From contig CALJEQ010000015.1 in assembly GCA_938074565.1 (NCBI GenBank), positions 1-64,000 on the forward strand: DNA of 64,000 nucleotides. Direction: 5' to 3'. Below are positions 55,801 to 63,507 of this stretch, in pieces. A program made the position numbers and the translations under genes. The notes under the pieces are model-generated. The model did no database searches, had not been told where the DNA came from, and worked only from the letters and a program-made list of their open reading frames with translations. Each line of letters starts with the position of its first letter. Position 1 is the first letter of the stretch. This DNA is from an uncultured Alkaliphilus sp. (GTDB lineage Bacteria; Bacillota; Clostridia; Peptostreptococcales; Natronincolaceae).

Positions 55801-58368
55801 TAATGAGTTTATTACACCTATGCTTAAGTTACCCTTTAACCCTTCCCTTGGTGCACTGTAATATTTTAGTTTTAAATAGTCCACCACAGATATGATAAAA
55901 GGAAGAAATAAGGTTAACAAACCAAAAACTAACCATACTACAGGACTTCCTGGAAAAATGGTCCAGCTTAAAATAAATATCAAAACTAAACTGACTGAAA
56001 CTAAACTTCTTCTTAAATTATCAACAATTTTCCACTTTGATAAAGAACTAATAGGGTTATTTACTTGTTTCCCCTCTCGATCTCTAACCACAGCATCCAA
56101 CCATTTAATAAGTTGCCAGTCTCCCCTTACCCAACGGTGTAGCCTCATGGTGTAGCTACTATACTTGGCAGGATACCCATCAATTAGTTGAACGTCACTG
56201 GCTAATGCAGTACGTAAATAGCTACCTTCCAAAAGATCATGACTCAATATGGAATTGTCTGGTATAGCATCATTTACAACTTCGTTAAATACTGAAAGGT
56301 CATATATTCCCTTTCCTGTAAAAATCCCTTCACCAAATAAGTCTTGATAGACTTCTGAACTGGCGGTGGTATAAGGGTCTATTCCTGCTTGTCCTGCAAA
56401 AACCTTTGTAAAAAATGACTGATTGGCACCTTCAACACTCACATCTATTCTAGGTTGTATTAAACCATAACCTTCTTCTACAATCCCTTTTTGTTGATTG
56501 ACTATTGGTCGATTTAGAGGATGGGTCATCATTCCAATTAATTTTTTTGCTGTATTCATAGGCAAATATGTGTCTGCATCAAGAGTAATAACATATTTTA
56601 TCTCTTCTAATTGGGATGGATCACTTGAAAGATAAGTATAGCTGGTATCTTTATCTCCTGCCAACAATTGGTTAAGCTCCACCAATGCACCTCTTTTTCG
56701 CTCCCAACCCATCCAATTTCCTTGTGTGTCAGAAAATTGACGATGTCGATGAAAATAATAAAAGAGATCTTTTTCTTTAGCATATTTTTCGTTTAATTTT
56801 TTAACTTCTCCAAAAGCATAGTCAATAATTTCTTGATCAACTGCTACTTTTTCTTCGTTGGAATCCTTAAAGTCACCTGCTAATGAAAAATAAACATTTT
56901 CTTCACGATTAGCTAAATAGTAAACCTCCAACTGTTGTAATAATTCTTTTACTCTATTTTTATCTGGTACAAGGGTAGGTACCACCACCAAAGTAGTTTC
57001 ATCCTTAGGAATCCCTAGTCTATGCTCCAATCTAGGGATAAAGTCTGGTAAATACATTCTGGTAAATATCCTATTTACTATTGTAATAGCAATATCACTG
57101 GCAGGGATAATTGTTACAATAACAATAATCCCATTTACTAGAATGTCTACTCTGTTTAAAGCCGTATTTGTATATATCAACAAAAACCCCACTAAAGCCA
57201 AAGTAATTATTGCAATTGGCATTAAATATGAAGTTAATGTCTTTCTTTCCTTTTGCAGTAAATAGTAACCAACGTGTTTTCTTTTATCATTAGGGTCTTC
57301 TGCCTCAAATTCTTTAGCTATATTGAGTACCTTCTGTGCCACTTTAATTTCAGATAACTGTTGTTTTTCTGCTAATTTTTCCACTTGTCTTCTATAATAG
57401 TCCCTAGATTGAAAATCCATTTCATTATAAATTCCAGCAGGATCTTCCCTAAGAATTGATTCTACTATACACATATCTTCAAACAGTTCGTTCCATTCTA
57501 TGGTAGCCACTAAATTTAAACTTATGATACAATTTCCAATGGTTATTTTAGCTGCCGCCTGTTGATTATGGACTTGTTCTATTAATTCTTTTAGACTTAA
57601 ATTGTATTGTTTTAAACTGTCTTCAATTTGATTTATGATAAGACCATAATCGCCTTCTTCTTTTCTTAATAATCTTAGTAAATGTTCTATCAAAGAGCCA
57701 TTAATTCTTCCCTCTGTATCCATCTCTTCTTTAATGAAAAGTTCTATTTCTTGTGGGGTTTTTCCCATAGAGGCTTCTGCTTTACGCCAAGCTCCTTCTG
57801 TCCTTTGAATTCCTTGACAAATCATTCTAATTTTTTCTATTAAAGCAATCCTTAACATGAGGGATATTGACCATATTTCAGCAATGGTTAACACCTGTTT
57901 TCTCTGATAGGAATTTACAAACTTAATCAAAGTATCTTCATCTAATCTACCATCAGAATAGGATACTAATTTTAATGCAATATCATATACCCGAGGCAAA
58001 CCTTTTAAATAACCCTTCTCTAGGGTTTGTAATTTCATAAACTGTTCTTTAACAATGTCTTGCCTAACTGACTTAACTTGTTCTTCAATTTTATAAAAAT
58101 TGTCCAGTAACCATTGGGAAGAGGGAGAGATTTCATTTTGTTTTTGGTTATTTAAATAGACCTCTTGGTAAACAGCAGAAATCCTCTCATAATGATTATC
58201 TAATCGATATAATAGTGAGTTTGTGGACTTTACTTGTTTAGAAACAACGTGACCTCTAGCCAATTTACTGGCTTGTTTCTCAAGTGCCTCCGAGTTTAAT
58301 ATAACATCGTGGGTTTCATCTATTTCTACTTTTTTTCTATTAAAATAATCATTAAAATTTGAAATCAT
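49807..58368 (-). CDS. cyclic beta-1,2-glucan synthase-like protein (GT84-glucoamylase-GH94)
   Basis: 2853 aa, the largest gene here. In order: a helical N-terminal region (1-380), membrane helices (about 385-440), a GT84/GT2-like transferase (about 455-780) with LDADTYLP near 598, 'HDLLEGSYLRTAL' and the R-W motif HRWVRGDWQ near 743, and further helices (about 790-960). A glucoamylase-like domain follows (about 1330-1500, 'GYYAFDTMLNYQYKAFG'). Then come carbohydrate-binding and GH94 phosphorylase-type modules (about 1560-2850) with GSGDWNDGM near 2531 carrying the likely catalytic Asp, and 'ENGGQYTHAASW' near 2684. This is the layout of Brucella/Agrobacterium Cgs/NdvB. The product is probably a beta-1,2-glucan, cyclic or linear. 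The ATG lies only 1 nt after AAGGGAG, an unusually short gap. Confidence 0.9.
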   Translation of the reverse strand: MISNFNDYFNRKKVEIDETHDVILNSEALEKQASKLARGHVVSKQVKSTNSLLYRLDNHYERISAVYQEVYLNNQKQNEISPSSQWLLDNFYKIEEQVKSVRQDIVKEQFMKLQTLEKGYLKGLPRVYDIALKLVSYSDGRLDEDTLIKFVNSYQRKQVLTIAEIWSISLMLRIALIEKIRMICQGIQRTEGAWRKAEASMGKTPQEIELFIKEEMDTEGRINGSLIEHLLRLLRKEEGDYGLIINQIEDSLKQYNLSLKELIEQVHNQQAAAKITIGNCIISLNLVATIEWNELFEDMCIVESILREDPAGIYNEMDFQSRDYYRRQVEKLAEKQQLSEIKVAQKVLNIAKEFEAEDPNDKRKHVGYYLLQKERKTLTSYLMPIAIITLALVGFLLIYTNTALNRVDILVNGIIVIVTIIPASDIAITIVNRIFTRMYLPDFIPRLEHRLGIPKDETTLVVVPTLVPDKNRVKELLQQLEVYYLANREENVYFSLAGDFKDSNEEKVAVDQEIIDYAFGEVKKLNEKYAKEKDLFYYFHRHRQFSDTQGNWMGWERKRGALVELNQLLAGDKDTSYTYLSSDPSQLEEIKYVITLDADTYLPMNTAKKLIGMMTHPLNRPIVNQQKGIVEEGYGLIQPRIDVSVEGANQSFFTKVFAGQAGIDPYTTASSEVYQDLFGEGIFTGKGIYDLSVFNEVVNDAIPDNSILSHDLLEGSYLRTALASDVQLIDGYPAKYSSYTMRLHRWVRGDWQLIKWLDAVVRDREGKQVNNPISSLSKWKIVDNLRRSLVSVSLVLIFILSWTIFPGSPVVWLVFGLLTLFLPFIISVVDYLKLKYYSAPREGLKGNLSIGVINSLYMVVLQLIFLPHQAYMMLDAIVRTLHRVYISRHNLLEWVTVADSEKKLKNDVQSYIRRMMMVYPIVGIAVVLIFAIRPINLFYALPLLMAWVISPWVAFNVSQEDVKKVEMLQEEDLTELRRIARKTWGYYEDLVGVEDHFLPPDNIQIYPPKGIAHRTSPTNIGFYLMSVLSARDFGYITTQEMIGRISNTVGTLKKMETWKGHLYNWYDTINLEVLRPYYVSTVDSGNFVSYLITIKEGLKEYIGRQMMDKSLVSGIKDTMTVVLTDDNSNSKLILVDSLLAQKELNLFDYIQLVEEFNFEQWVIEDEEGRLENQIRNYRLEIETFFFPSLMLSNNQQIKDLLEGKEAIGTIMDEIKRVPSLEKLSQLYQKLVDGIKGDSLGKLTEEEKKTAISFKEKVLESKKNTDDMINQINQTIAEIEVMIESTEFTHLYDKKRNLFSIGYQVEEEKLTNSYYDLLASEVRITSYLAVARREVPQKHWFKLGRALSVVNGNRGLVSWTGTMFEYLMPYLTIKNYRNTLMDETYYTVIKAQQKYGESLNIPWGVSESGYYAFDTMLNYQYKAFGVADLGLKRGLIDETVVSPYSTLLALPLDPKGVIKNVKRLIAQGIEGKYGFYEAIDYTAERLTIKQNNEIVKNFMAHHLGMSLVSINNYFHDFIIQKRFHRDPVMKSAELLLQEKIPLRVIVTKEYKERVEERQRTEAPLENVVRKYGVPREIPPKCHVLSNGSYGMLLTDGGNGYSKMNNIQITRWREDLLSEGYGTYLFIHNVKDGATWSATYEPFKEEADGYQVIFSQDKATYIKNNENIETTTDVFVSPEDNVEIRRMEISNHSTTEVTLQVTSYYETVMTNQSGDVAHPAFSNLFVRTELMSDYDSLLASRRPRGHDQTTQWIFHGVIVEGETVGGLQYETNRGNFIGRGKNISNPIALTQPLKNTTGIAIDPIMSLRRTVKVPSGKSVVISFMTGIDESKDGVVKLVKKYHDHNIIGRAMDLALTRSQVESTFLNFKPKEIKIFQEMLSFILFLNPSRRQYADLLEENNKGQSALWAYGISGDLPLLLVTIKRMDDIDLVKEVLRAHEYWRSKGITVDLVILNEDESNYLQPLQQLIRDVIFSSSARYIENQPGGIFLRDSNIMPQEDRILLYTVARMILKGEIGSLSKQMKQVISTSEYPQEKVFTSKAIKYPSKEIPMDVMLYNGYGGFSKDGKEYVIKLKEHSQTPAPWSNVVANKDFGFIVTEGGSGFTWSENSRENKITPWSNDPVSDKPGEIIYLRDEDDGEVWSITPLPVRKKDNYLIRHGLGYSVFQNNSQGIEQELTMFVPKEDPVKINLINLKNNSNKKRKLTLTYYINPVMGVSEEMTRQYIVTESNINTGGLLVINPYQTDFPGRITFMEASEPITSYTGDRREFIGLKGSLQTPEGLKREGLSNETGAGLDPCGALQCIIELGANEEKQLVCILGQGKEFSQASGLIKKYKDINNCKRALDEVKAYWRGLFDTIQVKTPDASMDLMLNAWLLYQTIACRLWARSAFYQSGGAYGYRDQLQDAMNMLHANPETIRKQILIHCEHQFVEGDVQHWWHPGAGEKGIRTRFSDDLLWLPYATAEYFNHTQDEALLHEITHFLEEEPLREGEDERYGIPKISQEKSTVYDHCVRAIERSLKYGVHGIPLMGSGDWNDGMSTVGNQGKGESVWLGWFLHRILKKFSQICHLMKDKERGDRYLVVADTIVEHIDKNAWDGEWYIRAFYDDGSPLGSSQNTECIIDSLAQSWSIISREDEYERSRVAMKSVEDYLIKKDEGLILLFTPPFDESDQEPGYIKGYVPGVRENGGQYTHAASWVIKGFAQLKEGDKAHELYHMINPINHTRTPLECAIYKVEPYVMAADVYAVAPHVGRGGWTWYTGVAGWMYSIGLVDMLGLKKQGNRLMIDPCIPKDWQGFQINYKHNSTHYHITVKNPNNVNYGVKGLKLDEKKLTDNTIELIDDGNEHWVEVIMGEKE

Positions 58369-58422
58369 CTCCCTTTGTCATCACCTTTCTATGATTTAAA
58401 TCTTTATCACTTATTATTTTTT

Positions 58423-60894
58423 CTAGCTTTTATTTATTAACTGGGTTAATTTTTCTGTAAAAGAAGTAGATAACTCTTTTGCAAATTCCTCTGTAAAACC
58501 TTCTGAATAAAGATTAAACACTGGTCTTTCACTATCGGGTAATATCAGTGCCCAGCCTCTTTCATCGTTAATTTTAACCCCCTCAAACAATTCAATGTTC
58601 CCTCCATTGTGTTCATCTATTACTTCCTTCATTACTCTACCTTTATCCCGCCAGTTACAAGTGATTTCATTTTTCAGAAAATGTATTTGAGGTAATTCAT
58701 CAACTAAATCCCCTAAAGTAATACTCTTCTCCACAAGAAAATCTATGATATTACCCATCGCCCAAATAGCATTATAGTTTAGGATATATTGAAGTAAATT
58801 ATTATTTTCTTTTCCATCAGTTAAAAGCATTTCATTCATAATATTTGAAGGGTCTGATTTTGTTCGAATAACCTGCACCCTATAACCTCTAGCCATTTCT
58901 TCAATAACCCGTGGAGCAGTATGGGGTAATACCAATTTTTCTTTTATTCCCTTTTTAAATTGAATTAATGCAGATAAAGCATTGTATTTTTCTTGAGCAA
59001 TTACCCTTCCTTCTTCATCCACCAACATTACTTCTTCTCCCGTTTCATTAATCAAAACCCCTAAAAAAGCTTTTTCTTCCACGACTTCTTTAGCAAGGGA
59101 TGTAATAAAAGTTTCTACGGGTTTTTCTTTAATTTTGGGGTTATGGTATTCAACTTGACAACCCATTTCCTCTAAAAACTCTCCCATTAAAGTCATCCCA
59201 TTTTTTGAGTATGAGCTTACTATTATTTTTAAACTATTTTTCTTTGTCTTATTTAAATTTTTCAGGGTTTTTAAACCATCTAAAATAAAAAAAGTTTTAA
59301 ATCCATTTACATGGATTACCTTTTTTACTTTTTCAGCGTTACATCGCTTAAAATCATCTCTACTAAATAGGTTTTCAATATCCCTTTCTTTGCTACGGGA
59401 AATATTTCCCCCATTATTATTAATAAACTCTATAGAAATTTTATTAGGATTTTCACCATTAGAGACCACATGTATTCCACCCTTAGCTTCATAATAATTT
59501 ACTGCAAACCTAGCCATTGGCATAATAGCCCCAGACAACAAAATAGCTTGACCTCCTGTAGATTGAATACCTGAAATCAGTGCATTTTGTATTAGGTTTG
59601 AACCGTTGGTATCATCGCTACTAACCACCACTGTAGGGTTTTCATTTAAACTAGAAGCAAAAGCAGCCCCTAGTCGAGATGCAAATTCCGGATTAATATC
59701 TAGATTAATTTCTCCAGTTATATTTCTAAAACCAAACAATACTTTTGACGCTCTTGTTCCCCATATTAAATTTTGGTTTACAATTGTATTTTCTTCAATT
59801 TTTTTGTTTGGCCATATTTTAATATCTGGTTTCACCACCACATTGTCATCCAAATAGGTATCTTTACCTATTACTACATTTTCCAAAAGTTCCACGTTAT
59901 TTTTTATTGCTACACGATTACAAAGAACAGCACCCCTTGCCTCCACCTTTTCACCCACAGAAGCATTATTCCAAAGTATTGTTCTTTTCATGGATGTGTC
60001 TTTACCAATAAGGCAGTCATTTCCCAAAATACAATATTTATCAATAACAGTATTATTTTTAATGTAGCAGTTTTTTCCTATAAAAGTGGGTGGAGTTAAT
60101 CGTACTCCTTCACCTAACTGTGTACCAGCACCAATCCAAATTCCCTTTTCAACTTCTTCACCATCAATTTTTATATCAACTTTACCCTGTAAAATATCAA
60201 AATGAGTCTGTTTATAGGAGTTTAAGTCTCCAATATCACACCAATACTCTTCCATTACATAACCATACATTGGCACTTGGTCTTTTAGTAATTTGGGGAA
60301 AAGGTCTTTACTAAAATCAAATTGATCTCCTCTATTAAAGTAATCTAACACCTCTGGTTCTAATATATAAATACCCGTGTTAATGGTATTACTAAAAACT
60401 TCTCCCCAACTGGGCTTCTCTACAAATTGAATTATCTTGCCTGTTTCATCAGTAATAACAACACCGTATTCAATGGGTACTTCTTCATTTCTTAATACTA
60501 AAGTGGCTTTTGAATTTTTTTCTCTATGATATGTAATTGCTTTTTCAATATGTAAGTCCGTTAAAGCATCTCCACTGATAATGATTAGAGTATCATCAAT
60601 AAAAGGTTCTGCATTTTTTACACTGCCTCCTGTTCCCAGTGGTTCATCTTCTATAAAATAATGTAAGGTTACACCCCACTTTTCTCCATTTCCAAAATAG
60701 TCGGTTATTTCTGTGGGCATATAAGCCAATGTTACAGCTATATCGTTAATTCCATATTTTTTAAGTAGTTCAATTGAGTATTCCATAACTGGCTTATTCA
60801 TTATTGGCACCATTGGTTTAGGTAGACTACAAGTTAATGGTTTTAGCCTAGTACCTTTACCCCCTGCCATAATTAATGCTTTGATAATAATCAC
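58423..60894 (-). CDS. sugar nucleotidyltransferase fused to a degenerate phosphohexomutase domain
   Basis: 823 aa. Nucleotidyltransferase 1-235: MAGGKGTRLKPLT (9-21), 'PKPMVPIMNKPVMEYSIELL', 'GDALTDLH'. A left-handed beta-helix follows (about 250-375, hexapeptide repeats), then a phosphoglucomutase/phosphomannomutase fold (about 378-820). In that last part the serine loop TASHNP reads VVSNGENP and the metal loop DGDADR reads NETGEE, so catalysis is unlikely. It probably makes an NDP-sugar for the glucan synthase 54 bp downstream. The start is unclear: GTG 60894 lies within SD GGAG, and ATC or ATT codons follow at normal spacing. Confidence 0.87.
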   Translation of the reverse strand: MIIIKALIMAGGKGTRLKPLTCSLPKPMVPIMNKPVMEYSIELLKKYGINDIAVTLAYMPTEITDYFGNGEKWGVTLHYFIEDEPLGTGGSVKNAEPFIDDTLIIISGDALTDLHIEKAITYHREKNSKATLVLRNEEVPIEYGVVITDETGKIIQFVEKPSWGEVFSNTINTGIYILEPEVLDYFNRGDQFDFSKDLFPKLLKDQVPMYGYVMEEYWCDIGDLNSYKQTHFDILQGKVDIKIDGEEVEKGIWIGAGTQLGEGVRLTPPTFIGKNCYIKNNTVIDKYCILGNDCLIGKDTSMKRTILWNNASVGEKVEARGAVLCNRVAIKNNVELLENVVIGKDTYLDDNVVVKPDIKIWPNKKIEENTIVNQNLIWGTRASKVLFGFRNITGEINLDINPEFASRLGAAFASSLNENPTVVVSSDDTNGSNLIQNALISGIQSTGGQAILLSGAIMPMARFAVNYYEAKGGIHVVSNGENPNKISIEFINNNGGNISRSKERDIENLFSRDDFKRCNAEKVKKVIHVNGFKTFFILDGLKTLKNLNKTKKNSLKIIVSSYSKNGMTLMGEFLEEMGCQVEYHNPKIKEKPVETFITSLAKEVVEEKAFLGVLINETGEEVMLVDEEGRVIAQEKYNALSALIQFKKGIKEKLVLPHTAPRVIEEMARGYRVQVIRTKSDPSNIMNEMLLTDGKENNNLLQYILNYNAIWAMGNIIDFLVEKSITLGDLVDELPQIHFLKNEITCNWRDKGRVMKEVIDEHNGGNIELFEGVKINDERGWALILPDSERPVFNLYSEGFTEEFAKELSTSFTEKLTQLINKS

Positions 60895-60971
60895 TCCTTC
60901 TTTGTTAGCAATAATTAAACTTCTTTTAAAATATCTTAGTTATTTTGTGATGATTACCAGTTTTTATGCAT

Positions 60972-61006
60972 AAAAAAACCACTAATTTAAATAACTAGTG
61001 GTTTGA
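60972..61006 (-). terminator. terminator after the cyclase-family gene
   Basis: AAACCACTAG...ATTAGTGGTTTTTTT on the minus strand, 39 bp past the stop, before the nucleotidyltransferase gene. Confidence 0.87.
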
Positions 61007-61044
61007 CGTCGCTTCTAATTGGAATTTTTCACACTGATTTATTT

Positions 61045-61683
61045 TTATTCTTCAATTGCCACAGCCCGTATAGGCGAGCCATCTCCTTGTTGTATGTTTA
61101 AAGGAAAGCAAGAGAATGTAAAGTATTCATTATTAATTTTATTTAGGTTTGTTAAATTTTCAATAATAATAATTTTATTGTTTAGTAATATATTATGTAC
61201 TTTTAGCCCCTCTGTATCTATTGGGTCTACTGAAATTGCATCTATTCCCACCCCTTTAATACTTAAGGTAGCCATTTTTTCTGCCAATTCTACTGTAGGC
61301 ACTGGAAAACCCTTAAAATATTCTGCCGTTCCCCATTTTTCACTCCAACCAGTATGAAAAAGTACAAAATCAACAGTTTTAATCTTATGGAAGAAAGGCT
61401 TCATATACTCTAACTCTATTCTATCCCCTTTAATATTACGGCAATCCACCATCATTGCTTTACCATAGAACTGTTCAACAGAAAGTTCTTCAATGGTTTC
61501 ACCCTTTTGCAACAAATGGGAAGGGCAGTCTAAATGAGTTCCTGTGTGGGTATATAGTGTTAATTCAATTTCTCGAAAACCATACTTTTCTAATGTACAA
61601 ACATGATTAAATTTTGGTGGTTCTGTATTGGGATAAACTGGCATTTTAGGTGAGATAACTTGGGTTAAATCTATCAGTTTCAT
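61045..61683 (-). CDS. cyclase family metal hydrolase (kynurenine formamidase-like)
   Basis: 212 aa from ATG 61683 (SD GGAGG 6 nt upstream); a longer frame from 61773 lacks an SD. Cyclase family PF04199 with the metal motif HTGTHLDCPSH (about 46-56), an opening 'LIDLTQVISPKMPVYPNTEPP' and 'GVGIDAISVDPID'. Homologues hydrolyse N-formylkynurenine or other amides. The substrate is unknown here and the neighbours do not help. Confidence 0.9.
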   Translation of the reverse strand: MKLIDLTQVISPKMPVYPNTEPPKFNHVCTLEKYGFREIELTLYTHTGTHLDCPSHLLQKGETIEELSVEQFYGKAMMVDCRNIKGDRIELEYMKPFFHKIKTVDFVLFHTGWSEKWGTAEYFKGFPVPTVELAEKMATLSIKGVGIDAISVDPIDTEGLKVHNILLNNKIIIIENLTNLNKINNEYFTFSCFPLNIQQGDGSPIRAVAIEE

Positions 61684-61777
61684 GGCGTACCTCCGATTTT
61701 GTATTATATAATTATATCTTTTAGTTGGTATATTTAATACTTTGATTATAACCCTTTTATTTATGCCCTTCAATTAT

Positions 61778-61815
61778 AAAGAGTTAGAACTTTTGGATTC
61801 TAACTCTTTTTTTCA
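61778..61815 (-). terminator. terminator after the NCS2-type permease
   Basis: GAGTTAGAA and TTCTAACTC form a stem with an 8-nt loop, T-rich on both sides, 43 bp past the permease stop. Confidence 0.8.
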
Positions 61816-61857
61816 TTATTTTATTAATTTTCCCTATCTAACAACTTTAATTTGCTT

Positions 61858-63363
61858 TTATGAGTTGTTTTTTACTAAGTTTTCACTACTACTTTCTTTA
61901 CAAGTCATCCATTGAAATGCCACAAACATTATTCCCATAACAAAGTAACCTACCACATATTCATAGTTTTGCATTAAACCTAATTTAGGGGCATGCATAA
62001 AACCTGTTGCAGATAATAATGCTGCCACACCTGCTGTACAGGCTGCTTTATAAAACTCATTATCAATAATGAAAACTAAAATAGCTCCCCAAAGTAGTCC
62101 TGTAAACATTGCCCCTTGCCCCAGTGGTACAATTCCACTGGAAAGATTACTCACTACTTCTCCTGCTGCTCCATTGAATCTTGTCATAATATAGTTTGCA
62201 AAATAAGGGAACATAGCTAATACCACTGCTGGATAGTGCTTGTTTTCCACTGAAGAAAATGCTTGAGAAACCATTGATATACCAACAAATACCAATATTG
62301 GTGCAATCACTGCTACTGGTATAATCTTAGACATTGCTGCAATAACTCCAAAGGTTGATGCTAGCAAAAATACAATACCGTTTAATACAGAATAACCTCT
62401 CCCTGCATTCATCCATTTTGAACCGATTGATGCAATATATACTGTTGTAGGAAATACCCCACCAAATAATGTACCTATTATTGTTCCAACTCCATCCGCC
62501 AATTGGGCTTCCTGTACATTGTAATCATCACCAGCCGCCGCCATTGCTTCAACATTATTCATTGTTTCAATAAAGTTATATATAGAAATAGGTAATAAAA
62601 TTGCAAATAACCCCATCATTTGTTTTGTTAATAAAGATATACCTTCAAAAACACCTAATGTGGGTTTAGGTGCATAAACACCAACTGTTGATAACCCTTG
62701 TGTTATTTGATTAACGTCTACTTTTCCAATTGTATAGGCTAAAACTGTACCAATAACAATAGCAAACAATGACGCTGGTATTTTAAAGGGCATAGGTTTT
62801 TTTGCCACTAGACCAATTAAAATAATTGCTAATACAACCATACCAATAATAGGCATTTCATAAGTCTTAAAGAATAATTCTCCCCCAATAAAAGCAAAAG
62901 CCACTCCAGCTAAAGCTCCCAACATTGATGCCCTAGGTAAGTGTTTTCTAACCCATTTACCAATAAGACTTCCTACTGCTTCAACTACACCACCTAAAAA
63001 ACAGGCTGCCATTCCAATTTTCCATCCTAATACAGGATCTCCTGTAATATCTAATGCTGGTTTTAGTACTCCAAATAAATAGATAAACATTACTGGTGTA
63101 CTTATTCCATAGGCTAGTGCAGTTACATTTGTTCTATTTTCTTTTTGAGCTAGTTTTCCAGCCATATGGGCGTAATAAAAATTACCGAATAATACCGAAA
63201 TTGCTGCCCCTGGGATAACTCTACCATACACAATATTACTGGGATAACCCATTGAAATCATAGCTACAGCAATTAAAACAAAATTTGCTAAATTGTTTTG
63301 AAATAATGCAAAGAAACCATCAATATCTTCTCTTTTAAACCACGGATAAATTACCTTTGACAT
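61858..63363 (-). CDS. NCS2/AzgA-like nucleobase permease
   Basis: 501 aa, 12 or more membrane segments. The N-terminus has FFALFQNNLANFVLIAVAM and later 'GVFPTTVYIASIGSKWMNAGRGYSVLNG', resembling the NCS2 xanthine/uracil and AzgA permease superfamily. SD AAGGAGG 8 nt before the ATG. It follows a xanthine phosphoribosyltransferase gene on the same strand by 144 bp, so purine uptake is the likely job. The 63364-63507 gap is T-rich on the plus strand and has no clear terminator. Confidence 0.87.
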   Translation of the reverse strand: MSKVIYPWFKREDIDGFFALFQNNLANFVLIAVAMISMGYPSNIVYGRVIPGAAISVLFGNFYYAHMAGKLAQKENRTNVTALAYGISTPVMFIYLFGVLKPALDITGDPVLGWKIGMAACFLGGVVEAVGSLIGKWVRKHLPRASMLGALAGVAFAFIGGELFFKTYEMPIIGMVVLAIILIGLVAKKPMPFKIPASLFAIVIGTVLAYTIGKVDVNQITQGLSTVGVYAPKPTLGVFEGISLLTKQMMGLFAILLPISIYNFIETMNNVEAMAAAGDDYNVQEAQLADGVGTIIGTLFGGVFPTTVYIASIGSKWMNAGRGYSVLNGIVFLLASTFGVIAAMSKIIPVAVIAPILVFVGISMVSQAFSSVENKHYPAVVLAMFPYFANYIMTRFNGAAGEVVSNLSSGIVPLGQGAMFTGLLWGAILVFIIDNEFYKAACTAGVAALLSATGFMHAPKLGLMQNYEYVVGYFVMGIMFVAFQWMTCKESSSENLVKNNS

Positions 63364-63507
63364 GTTATAACCTCCTTTTTCACTTTCATTTTGTTTTTTA
63401 TTTTTTTTTATTTTTTTATTTTGTTTTTACTATTTTGGTTTTAATGTTTACCTAAATTGCAATAGAAAATTGAACTAATTACAAATTGTAATAATACGGG
63501 AAATTTA

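Noticed and set aside
61684-61773. Longer start for the cyclase-family gene
   Set aside because: The extra 30 residues are basic and unlike the family, and GGAGG stands right before the inner ATG.
63364-63507. Long T-rich tract before the permease gene as a possible terminator
   Set aside because: No stem precedes it on either strand; on the minus strand it is a purine-rich run before the SD.
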